NCBI RefSeq assembly: GCF_003185895.1
Contig: NZ_QHLY01000005.1
Coordinates: forward strand, 517,475 to 581,474
Source: Cryobacterium arcticum
GTDB lineage: Bacteria; Actinomycetota; Actinomycetes; Actinomycetales; Microbacteriaceae
Length of the DNA: 64,000 nucleotides
Direction of reading: 5' to 3'
Shown piece by piece: positions 1-8,400 of the stretch. The notes under the pieces are model-generated. The model made no database searches, was not told the DNA's origin, and was given only the letters and a program-made list of their open reading frames with translations. Every line of letters starts with the position of its first letter. Positions within the stretch are counted from its first letter, which is position 1. The position numbers were made by a program, and so were the translations under genes.

Positions 1-2
1 AC

Positions 3-1337
3 GACGCGGTGCCCGCGTCGCTGGTCGCCGCCGCGGTCGAGCCCGGCGATGCCGGCTACGCCCGGGTGCGTTCCACCTATATGCGCCGCGGTGCGCCCGG
101 GCTGGTGCTCAAGGCGCACACGGTCGCCGAGGTGGAAGACGCCCTCGGCTTCGTGCGCGCCCACCCCGGCACGCCGTTCGGTGTGCGCAGCGGCGGGCAC
201 GGCATTTCGGGCCGGTCCACCAACGACGGCGGCATCATCCTCGACCTCTCGGCCATGAACCGCATCGAAGTGCTTGACGAGGCCACCCGGCGGGTGCGCA
301 TCGAACCGGGCGCCCGTTGGACCGACGTGGCCGACGCCCTCGCGCCCTTCGGCTGGGCGCTCAGCTCGGGCGACTACGGCGGAGTCGGCGTGGGTGGGCT
401 GGCCACGGCCGGCGGCATCGGCTGGCTGAACCGCAAGCACGGCCTCACCATCGACCACGTGCGCGCGGTGGAGATGGTGCTCGCCGACGGCACGGTGGTG
501 CGCGCCGACGCCACCGAGAACGCCGACCTGTTCTGGGCCGTGCGCGGGGCGGGCGGCAACTTCGGCATCGTCACCGCCTTCGAATTCGAGGTCGACGAGG
601 TGGGCAGCATCGGCTTCGCCCAGCTCAGCTTCGACGCCACCGACACCGCCGGGTTCCTGCAGCGGTGGGGCGCTGCGGTGGAGGCCGCACCCCGGGATCT
701 CACCAGCTTCGTGATCATCGGGCAATCCCGGCCCGGGCAGCCGCCCATCGCCCAGGTGATGGCGGCGGTCGACTCCGACGACCCCGACACGATCATCGCC
801 CAGCTGCAGCCGCTCGCCGAGATCGCCCCGCTGGTGGCGCAGAACGTGAGCATCATGCCCTACGCGAGCGTGATGGCCAATGCGCAAGACGGCAGCCACG
901 ACGGACAGGGCGAACCGTTGGCCCGCTCCGGCCTGGTCGAGCACATCACGCCCGAGTTCGCGGCCGCGGCCGCGGAGTTCATCGGCAGCGGCTCCACCTA
1001 CTTCTTCCAGATCCGCGCGGTCGGCGGCGCCGTGCACGACATCGACCCGGATGCGACGGCGTACGCCAACCGGTCGGCGAACTTCTCGGTGGTGGCGTTC
1101 GGCTCGGCCCGGCACCAGACCAGCGAAACCTGGGACGCCCTGCTGCGCCCGCACCTGAGCGGGCTGTACCTCAGCTTCGAGACCGAGCTGCACTCCGAGC
1201 GCATCACGGATGCGTTCCCGCCGCGCACCCTGGCTCGGTTGCGGGAGCTGAAGCGGCGCTACGACCCCGACAACCTGTTCCGCGACAACTTCAACATCCA
1301 GCCCGGGCACCCGCAGATCGAGCCCGGCGCCGCGTGA
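3..1337 (+). CDS. FAD-binding oxidoreductase, berberine-bridge type (5' partial)
   Basis: A flavin-dependent oxidase or dehydrogenase of the FAD-binding PCMH/BBE family; substrate unknown. The segment RSGGHGISGR near residue 60-69 is the FAD-binding loop, and His64 is the usual site of covalent FAD attachment. A second Gly-rich FAD segment follows (GVGVGGLATAGGIGW, about residue 125), and the C-terminus has the BBE signature YDPDNLFRDNF. The Cys that double-links FAD in plant BBE enzymes is not visible, so attachment is probably through His only. The frame stays open to the window edge. A GTG at 9 could start it, but family members usually have some 10-20 residues more, so I treat the 5' end as cut. 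A large palindrome follows the stop codon. Confidence 0.9.
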   Translation, partial: DAVPASLVAAAVEPGDAGYARVRSTYMRRGAPGLVLKAHTVAEVEDALGFVRAHPGTPFGVRSGGHGISGRSTNDGGIILDLSAMNRIEVLDEATRRVRIEPGARWTDVADALAPFGWALSSGDYGGVGVGGLATAGGIGWLNRKHGLTIDHVRAVEMVLADGTVVRADATENADLFWAVRGAGGNFGIVTAFEFEVDEVGSIGFAQLSFDATDTAGFLQRWGAAVEAAPRDLTSFVIIGQSRPGQPPIAQVMAAVDSDDPDTIIAQLQPLAEIAPLVAQNVSIMPYASVMANAQDGSHDGQGEPLARSGLVEHITPEFAAAAAEFIGSGSTYFFQIRAVGGAVHDIDPDATAYANRSANFSVVAFGSARHQTSETWDALLRPHLSGLYLSFETELHSERITDAFPPRTLARLRELKRRYDPDNLFRDNFNIQPGHPQIEPGAA

Positions 1338-1350
1338 CGCGCGGGTACGG

Positions 1351-1405
1351 CGCCGTTTCGCGGGTGGCGCGCCACCCGCGAAACGGCGTGTAACCCGCGA
1401 AACGG
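1351..1405. repeat. 38-bp perfect palindrome plus third arm copy
   Basis: Bases 1351-1388 form an uninterrupted perfect palindrome centred at 1369/1370. A further copy of one arm (ACCCGCGAAACGG) lies at 1393-1405. It sits between the convergent ends of the oxidoreductase and the LacI gene. A diverged copy with the same three-arm layout lies at 61723-61776. It could serve as a bidirectional terminator, but there is no T-tract. Confidence 0.85.
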
Positions 1406-1431
1406 ATGCCCGTCCTTACTCGGCGCGCGGG

Positions 1432-2481
1432 TCAGATGGACGCCCGCGGAACCGGGGGGCAGGCCACGAGCAGCGGACCCGCAGTGGGGGCACTGTCGAT
1501 GCCGAGGAGCACCCGTACCCCCGCGGCACCCAGCTCGTAGTGCGGAAGGGCGACGGTGGACAACGGCGGGCGAAGGTGGGCGGCAATGACCTCTTGGTTG
1601 TCGAACCCGGCGATCGCGATGTCCCGCGGAATCGTGAGTCCGTGTTCTCGCAGGCCGTCGTAGAGCCCCATCGCAACCCGGTCGTTGTGGCAGAACACGC
1701 CCGCGACGTTCAACTGGAGCAACTGCGCGGTCACGGCGTACCCACCCTCCTGGTCGGGATGCGCCTCCAATACCAATGCCGGGTCGAACTCGATACCGGC
1801 TTCGACCAGGGCCCGGTGATAGCCCTCCAGCCGGCCGGTCTGGGCGGGAGACGACGACGTGGTGTTGATGAAGGCGATTCGACGATGCCCGGCATCCAGG
1901 AGGAGCTTGGTTGCCGTGTAGCCGCCCTGCACCTCGTCTGGCACCACAGCCGGGGCCACAGAGTTGGCTTCGAAACAGTCCACCAGCACAAAGTCGGTTT
2001 CCCGCAGGGCTTCTGGTGGCACCACTGCCCGGTGGAACCAGGTGGAGTAGAGAACACCACGCACCTTGTGCTCCAGCATCATCGCGATGGCCGCTTCTTC
2101 AGCGGCCGGGTCCCCCTCGGTGTTGGCCACCAGCAGCACGAAACCGTGTTTCCAGGCTTCGTCCTGGGCGCCGTGAATGATCTGGCCGGCGAAGGGGGTC
2201 GTGGCGATGGCGTCGGCGACCAGCCCGATGAACTTCGAGCTGCCGCTGGACAGCGTCTTCGCGAGCGCGTTCGGCCGGTAGCCCAGATCGCTCACGGCGT
2301 CGTGCACGCGTTGGCGCGCATCCGCCCCGATCCTTGCGCTCTTCTTGTCGTTGACCACGTTCGACACCGTCGCGACCGACACCCCGGCCGCCTCCGCGAC
2401 ATCGCGCATCGTCACCGGATGCCCGGAGTGACCGGACTCGGCCCCGTCGGCGGATCCAGCACGCTTTCGCTTCGTCGTCAT
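1432..2481 (-). CDS. LacI-family transcriptional repressor of the GH32/ABC operon
   Basis: A 349-residue sugar-responsive repressor. The N-terminal LacI helix-turn-helix is at residues 23-45 (VTMRDVAEAAGVSVATVSNV), with the hinge after it, and a periplasmic-binding-protein-like sensor domain fills the rest (for example FIGLVADAIATTPF and GVFCHNDRVAMGLYDGL). I chose the ATG at 2481 because AGGAGGG lies 4-5 bases upstream. An alternative ATG at 2514 overlaps the stop of the preceding permease (ATGA) and would add 11 residues. It is the last gene of the operon GH32 - binding protein - permease - permease - lacI, so it is probably autoregulated through the operators at 7256-7314. Control of this operon is inferred from position. 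Confidence 0.93.
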   Translation of the reverse strand: MTTKRKRAGSADGAESGHSGHPVTMRDVAEAAGVSVATVSNVVNDKKSARIGADARQRVHDAVSDLGYRPNALAKTLSSGSSKFIGLVADAIATTPFAGQIIHGAQDEAWKHGFVLLVANTEGDPAAEEAAIAMMLEHKVRGVLYSTWFHRAVVPPEALRETDFVLVDCFEANSVAPAVVPDEVQGGYTATKLLLDAGHRRIAFINTTSSSPAQTGRLEGYHRALVEAGIEFDPALVLEAHPDQEGGYAVTAQLLQLNVAGVFCHNDRVAMGLYDGLREHGLTIPRDIAIAGFDNQEVIAAHLRPPLSTVALPHYELGAAGVRVLLGIDSAPTAGPLLVACPPVPRASI

Positions 2482-2510
2482 GGTGCCCTCCTGCACGGAC
2501 TCGTCATACG

Positions 2511-3410
2511 TCATCCCTTCGATCCCCCGCTCGAGAGGCCGTAGATCATGGCCTTGTTCAGTACCAGGAATGCGAGCAGCAGAGGGGTGATGCTCACACA
2601 GACGGCCGCGAATGTCGCGGTCCAGTCGACCTTGCCCATGGCGCCGATGTAATTCTGCAGCCCCAGCGGGATCGTCTTCAGGCCATCCGACAGCACGAAC
2701 GTGTTGGCGAAGATGAAGTCGTTCCAAATGAAGATGCTGTTCACCATGACCACGGTCACGATCGTGTTGAGCGACAGTGGAAAAGTGATCTGGGCGAAGA
2801 TCCGGTAGGGGCCCGCGCCATCAAGCGATGCAGCCTCATAAGTCTCTCGCGGGATGTACTCGTAGAACGACGAAAACAGGAAGATCGACATCGGCAGCGA
2901 GAAGCCGGCCAGCGGGATGATGATCGACTGGTAGGTGTCGAGCAGGTTCACGGCCGCGTAGTCGATGAAGAGTGGCACCAAGGCGATCTGCACCGGTACG
3001 ACGATGCCGATGAGGAACAGCCCGCGCACGAACTTGCTGCCGCGGAAGCCCAACACCTGGAGCGCATACGCCGCCATCATGCCCAGGACGACGATGAGCA
3101 CGATCGCGCCCGACGTGACGATGAAGCTGTTCAGGATGTTGAGGGCCAGGTTGCCGGTGGAGAACGCGCGGGAGTAGTTCTCCAGCGTGAATCCGGTAGG
3201 CAGACCGAACGGGTCGCCGTTGGCGAAGTCCTGCTCGGTGCGCACGCTGGTGAGGAAGAGCCAGGCCAGCGGGTACACCTGCACCACGACGATGAGCGCG
3301 ACGACGATGCTGGTGAGGGTGCGGTGCACGTTCAGCCGGCGGTGCTGGCGCAGCGGGGGCTGCGGCGACAGGCGTGGGGCCGAACGCCGGGGCGCCATAG
3401 TGGTGGTCAT
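2511..3410 (-). CDS. Carbohydrate ABC transporter permease (MalG type)
   Basis: A 299-residue inner-membrane permease of the CUT1 class, partner of the MalF-type permease just upstream. Six hydrophobic segments are visible, starting with IVVALIVVVQVYPLAWLFL. The cytoplasmic EAA loop, which docks the ATPase, is present as EAASLDGAGPYRIFAQITFPL (shown in two parts: EAASLDGAG, then the conserved FPL). The start at 3410 overlaps the upstream stop by ATGA, and GAAGG lies 8-12 bases upstream. No ATPase gene is in the operon, so a shared MsiK-like ATPase encoded elsewhere is likely (family knowledge). Confidence 0.95.
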   Translation of the reverse strand: MTTTMAPRRSAPRLSPQPPLRQHRRLNVHRTLTSIVVALIVVVQVYPLAWLFLTSVRTEQDFANGDPFGLPTGFTLENYSRAFSTGNLALNILNSFIVTSGAIVLIVVLGMMAAYALQVLGFRGSKFVRGLFLIGIVVPVQIALVPLFIDYAAVNLLDTYQSIIIPLAGFSLPMSIFLFSSFYEYIPRETYEAASLDGAGPYRIFAQITFPLSLNTIVTVVMVNSIFIWNDFIFANTFVLSDGLKTIPLGLQNYIGAMGKVDWTATFAAVCVSITPLLLAFLVLNKAMIYGLSSGGSKG

Positions 3411-4288
3411 GCGTCGGCCTTCCGTCGGAGGAGGAGAAGAATGAGGCCCACTGCCACGAGGCACTCGATGACCACGAAGACGGCGATGGTGCTCGCGTAT
3501 CCGTAATCAGTGCTCGTGAAGGCCGTCTTGTACATGTAGGTGGTCAGCAGCTCGGAGGCCTGGCCCGGCCCGCCGTTGGTCAGCAGGTACGGGATGTCGA
3601 ACCCGCGCAGCGCATAGGTCGTGGCGATGATGGTCGTGGTGATCCAGACCGGGCGGATGTGCGGAAACTTGATCCGCCAGAACGTCTGCCACCACGAGGC
3701 GCCGTCGAGCTTGGCCGCTTCCTCGAGTTCCTGCGGCACGGCCAGGAGCGCGGCGTAGATGATGAGCATGTAGAGCCCGGTGAACCGCCACCCCTCAGGC
3801 ACTGACACGGCCGCGAGCACGGTGCCCACATCGGAGAGCCAGGCGGTCTGCAGGCCTCCCAGACCGATCAGTTCGAGCCCCCGGTTGAGCAGGCCCGCCG
3901 GCTCCAACGAGTAGATGCGCTGGAACAGGAACGCAATCGCGACCGTGGAGATGACCGCCGGCAGCAGGTAGAGCGTCTTCACGAGCTCCCGGCCGCGGCG
4001 CAGCATGGTCAGCAGGCTCGCCACGAGCAGTGCGCCGCCCAACTGCAGGATCAGGCAGATCACGAGGTAACCGAGCGTGTTGAGGAATGCCGTCCAGAAG
4101 ACCGTGTCGCCGGTGAGCATGTAGATGTAGTTGCCCAGGCCCACGAACTGCATGTCCGTGACACCGTCCCACTGGAAGAAGCTGAGGAACAGGGACTGCA
4201 GGATGGGGAGCAGCACGGCCACCGCGTAGAGCAGCAGCGGCGGCACGAGGAAGATCAAGACCGAGAGTCGTGACCGGTTGGGGAGCAT
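3407..4288 (-). CDS. Carbohydrate ABC transporter permease (MalF type)
   Basis: A 293-residue CUT1-class inner-membrane permease. The N-terminus MLPNRSRLSVLIFLVPPLLLY gives a short cytoplasmic tail and then the first membrane segment. The EAA loop EEAAKLDGASWWQTFWRI followed by FP is near residue 190-210, and the motif LTNGGPGQASELL near the C-terminal end is typical of MalF homologues. I chose ATG 4288 because GGAAGG lies about 8 bases upstream; a longer frame exists but lacks a good ribosome site and adds a non-conserved Pro-rich tail. It sits 61 bp after the binding-protein gene and overlaps the MalG-type gene by 4 bp. Confidence 0.95.
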   Translation of the reverse strand: MLPNRSRLSVLIFLVPPLLLYAVAVLLPILQSLFLSFFQWDGVTDMQFVGLGNYIYMLTGDTVFWTAFLNTLGYLVICLILQLGGALLVASLLTMLRRGRELVKTLYLLPAVISTVAIAFLFQRIYSLEPAGLLNRGLELIGLGGLQTAWLSDVGTVLAAVSVPEGWRFTGLYMLIIYAALLAVPQELEEAAKLDGASWWQTFWRIKFPHIRPVWITTTIIATTYALRGFDIPYLLTNGGPGQASELLTTYMYKTAFTSTDYGYASTIAVFVVIECLVAVGLILLLLRRKADA

Positions 4289-4349
4289 CAGTGCGCCTTC
4301 CCGTGGGGGCCCTCGGGCCCCCACGTGCGGATGTGTGAAAAGAAGCGGG

Positions 4350-5705
4350 TTATTTGAACGCGGCGGGGCCGTTTTGGGCGATGACGCCATCCATCGTCGA
4401 GATGAATTCGTCTGGCGTGACCTCGCCCTGCACGAGCAGCGTCAGCTCCTGCTGCAGCCGGGTGTTCGAGGTGGGGTCAAGCTGGGTGTCCCACGGCATG
4501 GCGGTGGTCTCGCCGACGTCGTTCGCCTGCTGCACGGCCCGCTCATAGAGGGGGGTGGCGTTGGCGGGGATGGTGGTTTCGACGTTCGTGGTGGGTGAGA
4601 GGGCACCGGTGGCCGCGTAGACCTCGGGGTATCGCTTCAGGGCGAAGGCGAGGAAGTCGCGCACCAGCGGGTCGAAGGTCTTGGTGTTGACCGCCATTCC
4701 GATGCCGGACGGTGAGACGTACTCGTTGGCCGCCGTGGCCGAGCCGGATGTGACGGGCAGGGTGAAGTAGTCGACGTCGTCGCGCACACCGGCATCAAGG
4801 GCGTCGGTGGCGAGGCTGCCGAGTTCCCAGGTGCCGATGTTGTACACCGCGGCCTTACCCGAGGTGAACAGGTTCTGCGCATCCGAGTAGCCGGTCGACG
4901 AGAAGCCCTCCTGGAAGCAGCCGGACGAACCGAGCTGGCTCATCCAGTCGACGGCCGCCGCCCCGTCGGCGTCGCTGAGCTTCGCGTCGCCCTTCTTGAG
5001 GTCCTGCACGAAGCTGGGACCTGCCGTGCGGAACGGGTGGTAAGCCATGTACCGCTCCAGGGGCCACTGATCCTGACCGTCCAGGGCGATCGGGGTGATG
5101 CCCGCCTCGCGGAGCTGCGTGCACATCGCCGGGATGTCATCGAGCGTCGCCGGGATCTGCACTCCGGCCTGCTCGAACAGGGCCTTGTTGTACCAGAAGA
5201 ATTCGAGCTGGAACTCGAACGGCACCATGTAGAGCGACCCGTCGTCGAAGCGCTGGTAGTTCAGCGCGGCCGGGCGGTAGTCGTCGTACAGGTCCAGGCT
5301 CTTAAGCAGCGCCTCGGCATCCATCATCCGACCCTGCTTGGCGAGTTTCTGCGCATAGGGGGTGGCGTCGGTGTCGAAGAGTTCGGGCAGCTTGTTCGCC
5401 GCCGCGAGGGTCTGGTACTTCTGGATGTACGAGGGGCGGTCGGGCGTGGTGATCAGGTTGAGCGCGAAACCGGGGTGATCCGTCGCGTACTCCTTGGCGA
5501 TCTGTTCCATGGCGGTGATGACACCACCGTCGGCCGGCCGGGAGAGCAGCCAGGAGATCTCGCGGGGCGTGATCTCGCCGGCCGGGTCGACGTTGGTGGA
5601 GTCGGCGTTGCCGACGGCCCCTCCGCTACCGCCACACGCCGTGAGCCCCAGGGCCAGAGCGGTGGCGGCAGCGGCGACGGCGAGCCGTGATCGGGTTGTT
5701 TTCAT
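4350..5705 (-). CDS. Extracellular sugar-binding lipoprotein of ABC transporter
   Basis: A 451-residue solute-binding protein (SBP family 1). It has a lipoprotein signal peptide: Lys/Arg-rich start MKTTRSR, hydrophobic core AVAAAATALALG, then lipobox LTAC with Cys24 as the lipidated residue. The mature protein has typical family features such as EFFWYNKALFEQAGV and GKAAVYNIGTWELG. The ATG at 5705 is preferred because GGAG lies 9 bases upstream; the in-frame ATG at 5714 is too close to that site. It lies 41 bp after the GH32-like gene and delivers substrate to the two permeases. A fructo-oligosaccharide or a related oligosaccharide is inferred from the neighbour only. Confidence 0.95.
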   Translation of the reverse strand: MKTTRSRLAVAAAATALALGLTACGGSGGAVGNADSTNVDPAGEITPREISWLLSRPADGGVITAMEQIAKEYATDHPGFALNLITTPDRPSYIQKYQTLAAANKLPELFDTDATPYAQKLAKQGRMMDAEALLKSLDLYDDYRPAALNYQRFDDGSLYMVPFEFQLEFFWYNKALFEQAGVQIPATLDDIPAMCTQLREAGITPIALDGQDQWPLERYMAYHPFRTAGPSFVQDLKKGDAKLSDADGAAAVDWMSQLGSSGCFQEGFSSTGYSDAQNLFTSGKAAVYNIGTWELGSLATDALDAGVRDDVDYFTLPVTSGSATAANEYVSPSGIGMAVNTKTFDPLVRDFLAFALKRYPEVYAATGALSPTTNVETTIPANATPLYERAVQQANDVGETTAMPWDTQLDPTSNTRLQQELTLLVQGEVTPDEFISTMDGVIAQNGPAAFK

Positions 5706-5746
5706 TGTTTCCATCTCCGTTGATCGAATGTGAATTATGGGGTTGT

Positions 5747-7240
5747 TCAGGTGAGTGCGTGCTGCCGGTCGGGCAGGGTCTGGGTGGTTTCCGTGGTGGT
5801 GCCCACGGTGCTCAAGCGCAGGTCGCCCACGACGAGGCTGCCCTCTCCGACGAAGACGCCCACCCGGCCGACCGGGCGGTCGTAGATGCGGGTGCTGAGC
5901 GTGGTGCGGCCGTCGAGGTTGGCGACGCAGAGGTCGCCGTCCACAATCACCTCGAGCGTGTGTTCGCCGGGCGAGAGGTCGCAGGGGCGTTCGAGCTCGA
6001 TCACATAGGGCGAATCGCCGGAGATCTCCCACTGGCCGTCTCCCGTGCGTCGGCGCGGCCAGCGGTCGAACACCATCCGCCCCCGTTTGGGTTCGAGGCG
6101 GAGGATGTAGGCGGAGTCTCCGTCGTCGCTCGCCCGCAGGAGTACCCCGCATTCGGTCGTGCCGGCCGCGATGTCGAGGGTCACGGAGAGGCGAAACCGG
6201 CGCGGGGTCTCGGTGTCGGAGAGCCGCACGGAGTAGCCGTCCGGCGCATCGAGCCGCAACGCAGCGTCGGCGTTCGCGGTGTCGGTGAATCCGAGCGGCA
6301 CGTCGTCGGTGAAGCTCGCCAGGGTCTCGGGTGCGAAGGCGAAGGCGAGCGTGCCGTCGTCGTTCTGGGTCGCCTCGAGAACGGACATCGTTCCGGCCCA
6401 CTGCCAGGCTCCGTCATCGCGGTCGCCTTCCCGGCTGGCGATCCAACCGAAGAAGAACCGGCGACCGTGCAGCTCGGCGGTCTTGGCCGCGTAGAAGGCG
6501 CGTCCGTCGATGCTGTCGTGTTCGGGTACCAGCCAGGGGCCGGCGAGGCTTCGGGCCATGCGGTACCGGGTGGTGAAGTTCTCCGAGAACTCGGAGTAGA
6601 CGAGGTACCACCAGTCACCCCAGCGGAAGACGTCGGGGCACTCGTGGGCCACGTAGCGGCGCGGATCCCAGAAGGGTTCGGCGGGCTCCCAGTGCACGAG
6701 GTCGGTGGAGACGCACTGGGCGATGGTTCCCCGGCGGCGCTGGGGCCCGTCGGTGTGGCGGGCGGCGATGAGCATCCGCCACAGACCGGCCTCGTCGTCG
6801 CGGAAGACGAAGGGGTCGCGCCAGTCGCCGGTCTCGTATCCGGCCGACGCCCCGAAGGTGTGCTCGGGGAACCGCTGCCAGCTCGCCAGACCATCGGTGC
6901 TGGTGGCGTGCATGACGAGCTGGAGCGGCAGGCCGTCCTGACCCAGGATCGTGGGATTCTGGCCCGTGTAGAACAGGTGGTGCGTTCCAGCGCCGTCGTC
7001 GACGATGCTGCCGGTGTAGACGTTGAAGTCCGCGGCCGTGGGCGATCCGTGCTCGAACGCCAAGCCCTGGTCTTCGAAGTCCACAAGATTCGAGGTCGTG
7101 ACGAGGTGCCACGGAGTGCCGGGCTTGGGCGAGCTGCGCTCCTCGTGCAGATAGAAGAGCTGGAACTCATCGTTCGCTACGAAGGGGATGATGTCTCCCA
7201 CCCACGCGTGTGGTGGCTGGAAGAATACGTGCTGTGGCAT
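5747..7240 (-). CDS. GH32-like glycoside hydrolase (clan GH-J)
   Basis: A 497-residue five-blade beta-propeller glycosidase of the GH32 type, expected to cleave beta-fructosides. No signal peptide is visible, so it is likely cytoplasmic and acts on imported oligosaccharides. The RDP motif is at 141-143 and the ECPD motif with the likely acid/base Glu200 is at 200-203. The N-terminal nucleophile motif, normally WMNDPNG, is altered here to WVGDI (residues 13-17), which keeps only the Asp (Asp16). A C-terminal beta-sandwich ends the protein (DLSPGEHTLEVIVDGD). ATG 7240 has AGGA 9 bases upstream. It is the first gene of the LacI-controlled operon. Because of the altered motif, fructanase activity is uncertain; difructose-type or other fructosides are possible. 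Confidence 0.88.
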   Translation of the reverse strand: MPQHVFFQPPHAWVGDIIPFVANDEFQLFYLHEERSSPKPGTPWHLVTTSNLVDFEDQGLAFEHGSPTAADFNVYTGSIVDDGAGTHHLFYTGQNPTILGQDGLPLQLVMHATSTDGLASWQRFPEHTFGASAGYETGDWRDPFVFRDDEAGLWRMLIAARHTDGPQRRRGTIAQCVSTDLVHWEPAEPFWDPRRYVAHECPDVFRWGDWWYLVYSEFSENFTTRYRMARSLAGPWLVPEHDSIDGRAFYAAKTAELHGRRFFFGWIASREGDRDDGAWQWAGTMSVLEATQNDDGTLAFAFAPETLASFTDDVPLGFTDTANADAALRLDAPDGYSVRLSDTETPRRFRLSVTLDIAAGTTECGVLLRASDDGDSAYILRLEPKRGRMVFDRWPRRRTGDGQWEISGDSPYVIELERPCDLSPGEHTLEVIVDGDLCVANLDGRTTLSTRIYDRPVGRVGVFVGEGSLVVGDLRLSTVGTTTETTQTLPDRQHALT

Positions 7241-7255
7241 CGGCGCTGATCCTTT

Positions 7256-7271
7256 GGTTAATCGCTTAATC
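7256..7271 (-). promoter_or_regulatory. LacI-type operator 1 of the GH32/ABC operon
   Basis: GGTTAATCGCTTAATC is a near-palindrome around a central CG with core TTAATCGCTTAA (7258-7269), the form LacI-family repressors bind. It covers the expected transcription start of the operon, just downstream of the -10 box. Confidence 0.7.
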
Positions 7272-7274
7272 AGA

Positions 7275-7304
7275 ACCATAAGTGGTTAACAAATGAAAGA
7301 TCAA
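7275..7304 (-). promoter_or_regulatory. Sigma70-type promoter of the GH32/ABC operon
   Basis: On the minus strand, -35 TTGATC (7299-7304), 18-bp spacer, -10 TATGGT (7275-7280). It sits between the two LacI-type operators, as expected for a repressible promoter. Confidence 0.6.
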
Positions 7305-7314
7305 GCGGTTAATC
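7299..7314 (-). promoter_or_regulatory. LacI-type operator 2 of the GH32/ABC operon
   Basis: GATCAAGCGGTTAATC, six of eight half-site positions matching in inverted orientation, overlaps the -35 box. Its centre is 43 bp from that of operator 1. The octamer GGTTAATC occurs in both. Confidence 0.6.
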
Positions 7315-7477
7315 AAAATTGGATCGAACTGTCTCTTTCTGATGCAGCGTGGGTGCACCAACCCGCCCGGGGCTGCGGGGATCATCACCCGAAGGGGACG
7401 AGGCGGAGGCACCGATTCGGGGGGATCGTCTCAACCGGGCGAGCCACACCTCGCGGGTCGCCGGGAGGAGACGCGCG

Positions 7478-8386
7478 ATGACTGCCAGCGAACTACCGAG
7501 CTGGAACGCTGGGCCAGCGAAACGGGCCGTACTGGATTTCGTGGCCACGGCGACCACGCCAGGGGCCGGCTTCATCGACGTCGCCGACCGCATCGCCGCG
7601 TTCGACAACGACGGCACGCTTTGGTCGGAGCAGCCGCTGCCGCCGCAGTTCGACTTCGTCTTTCGGCGCTGGGGCAAGGAGGTAGCGGCCGACCCGTTGC
7701 TGGCGAGCATCCAGCCCTACAAAGCCCTGGCAGAGAAGGACATGTCGTTTTTCGCCCGGGTCGCGGCGCAAGATCCGGAGACGATCACGCCGCTGCTGGA
7801 GGCCTTCGGCCGGTCGTGGGCGGGCACGACGCCGCAGGACTTCGACGCCGAGGTGCGGGTCTGGCTGGAGACGGTGAAGCAGCCGAAATTCGACGTGCCA
7901 TACATCGACCTGGTTTACCGGCCCATGCTGGAACTGATCGAATATTTGAAGGCCAATGACTTTCGGGTGTTCGTCTGCTCCGGCGGCGGCCGCGACTTCA
8001 TGCGCACCTTCGCCGAGGAGACCTGGGGCATCTATAAGGAGAATGTGATCGGTTCCGCGGCCGACTACCGGTACGTCGACGGCCAGATCGTGCGCACCGA
8101 GAGTGGCCTCGGCGGTCTCGACATCGGCCCCGGCAAACCGGAACACATCTTCGCGCAAACCGGCCGGCTGCCGGTGTTCGCCGGCGGCAATGCGGATGTC
8201 GATATCGAGATGCTCGAATCGGCCCGGTTCGCGCTCCTGCTCAACCATGACGACGGCCAGCGCGAGTTCGCCTATTCAACCGGCGCCGAACGCGCCGTGG
8301 CCCGGGCGGCCGCGCTCGACTGGACCGTCGTGAGTATGCGGAACGACTGGAACACGGTCTTCGGTACGGTCGAGCGGGTGCGCTGA
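7478..8386 (+). CDS. HAD-superfamily phosphatase (SerB-like)
   Basis: A 302-residue haloacid-dehalogenase-fold hydrolase, probably a cytoplasmic phosphomonoesterase. Motif I is DNDGT at residues 43-47, giving the nucleophile Asp43 and acid/base Asp45. Motif II lies in FRVFVCSGGGRDF (Ser), and motif IV is in GGNADVDIEM. Similar proteins are often annotated as phosphoserine-phosphatase-like, but the substrate is unknown. ATG 7478 follows GGGAGGAG at a good distance; the open frame continues upstream without a usable start. It is transcribed divergently from the GH32 operon, and the shared upstream region holds the LacI operators, though nothing shows that this gene is in that regulon. Confidence 0.88.
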   Translation: MTASELPSWNAGPAKRAVLDFVATATTPGAGFIDVADRIAAFDNDGTLWSEQPLPPQFDFVFRRWGKEVAADPLLASIQPYKALAEKDMSFFARVAAQDPETITPLLEAFGRSWAGTTPQDFDAEVRVWLETVKQPKFDVPYIDLVYRPMLELIEYLKANDFRVFVCSGGGRDFMRTFAEETWGIYKENVIGSAADYRYVDGQIVRTESGLGGLDIGPGKPEHIFAQTGRLPVFAGGNADVDIEMLESARFALLLNHDDGQREFAYSTGAERAVARAAALDWTVVSMRNDWNTVFGTVERVR

Positions 8387-8400
8387 CGCGCCCTCGCCGG

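Noticed and set aside
1540..2544. Long plus-strand open frame antisense to the LacI gene
   Set aside because: High GC keeps opposite frames open. The translation has no family features, and the LacI gene on the other strand is clear.
5706..6401. Upstream extension of the first binding protein
   Set aside because: The extra Arg/His-rich translation lies antisense-like within the GH32 gene. The lipoprotein signal peptide and ribosome site fix the start at 5705.
5687..7249. 520-codon plus-strand frame opposite the GH32-like gene
   Set aside because: It is a mirror of the real gene; codon bias and motifs support the minus strand only.
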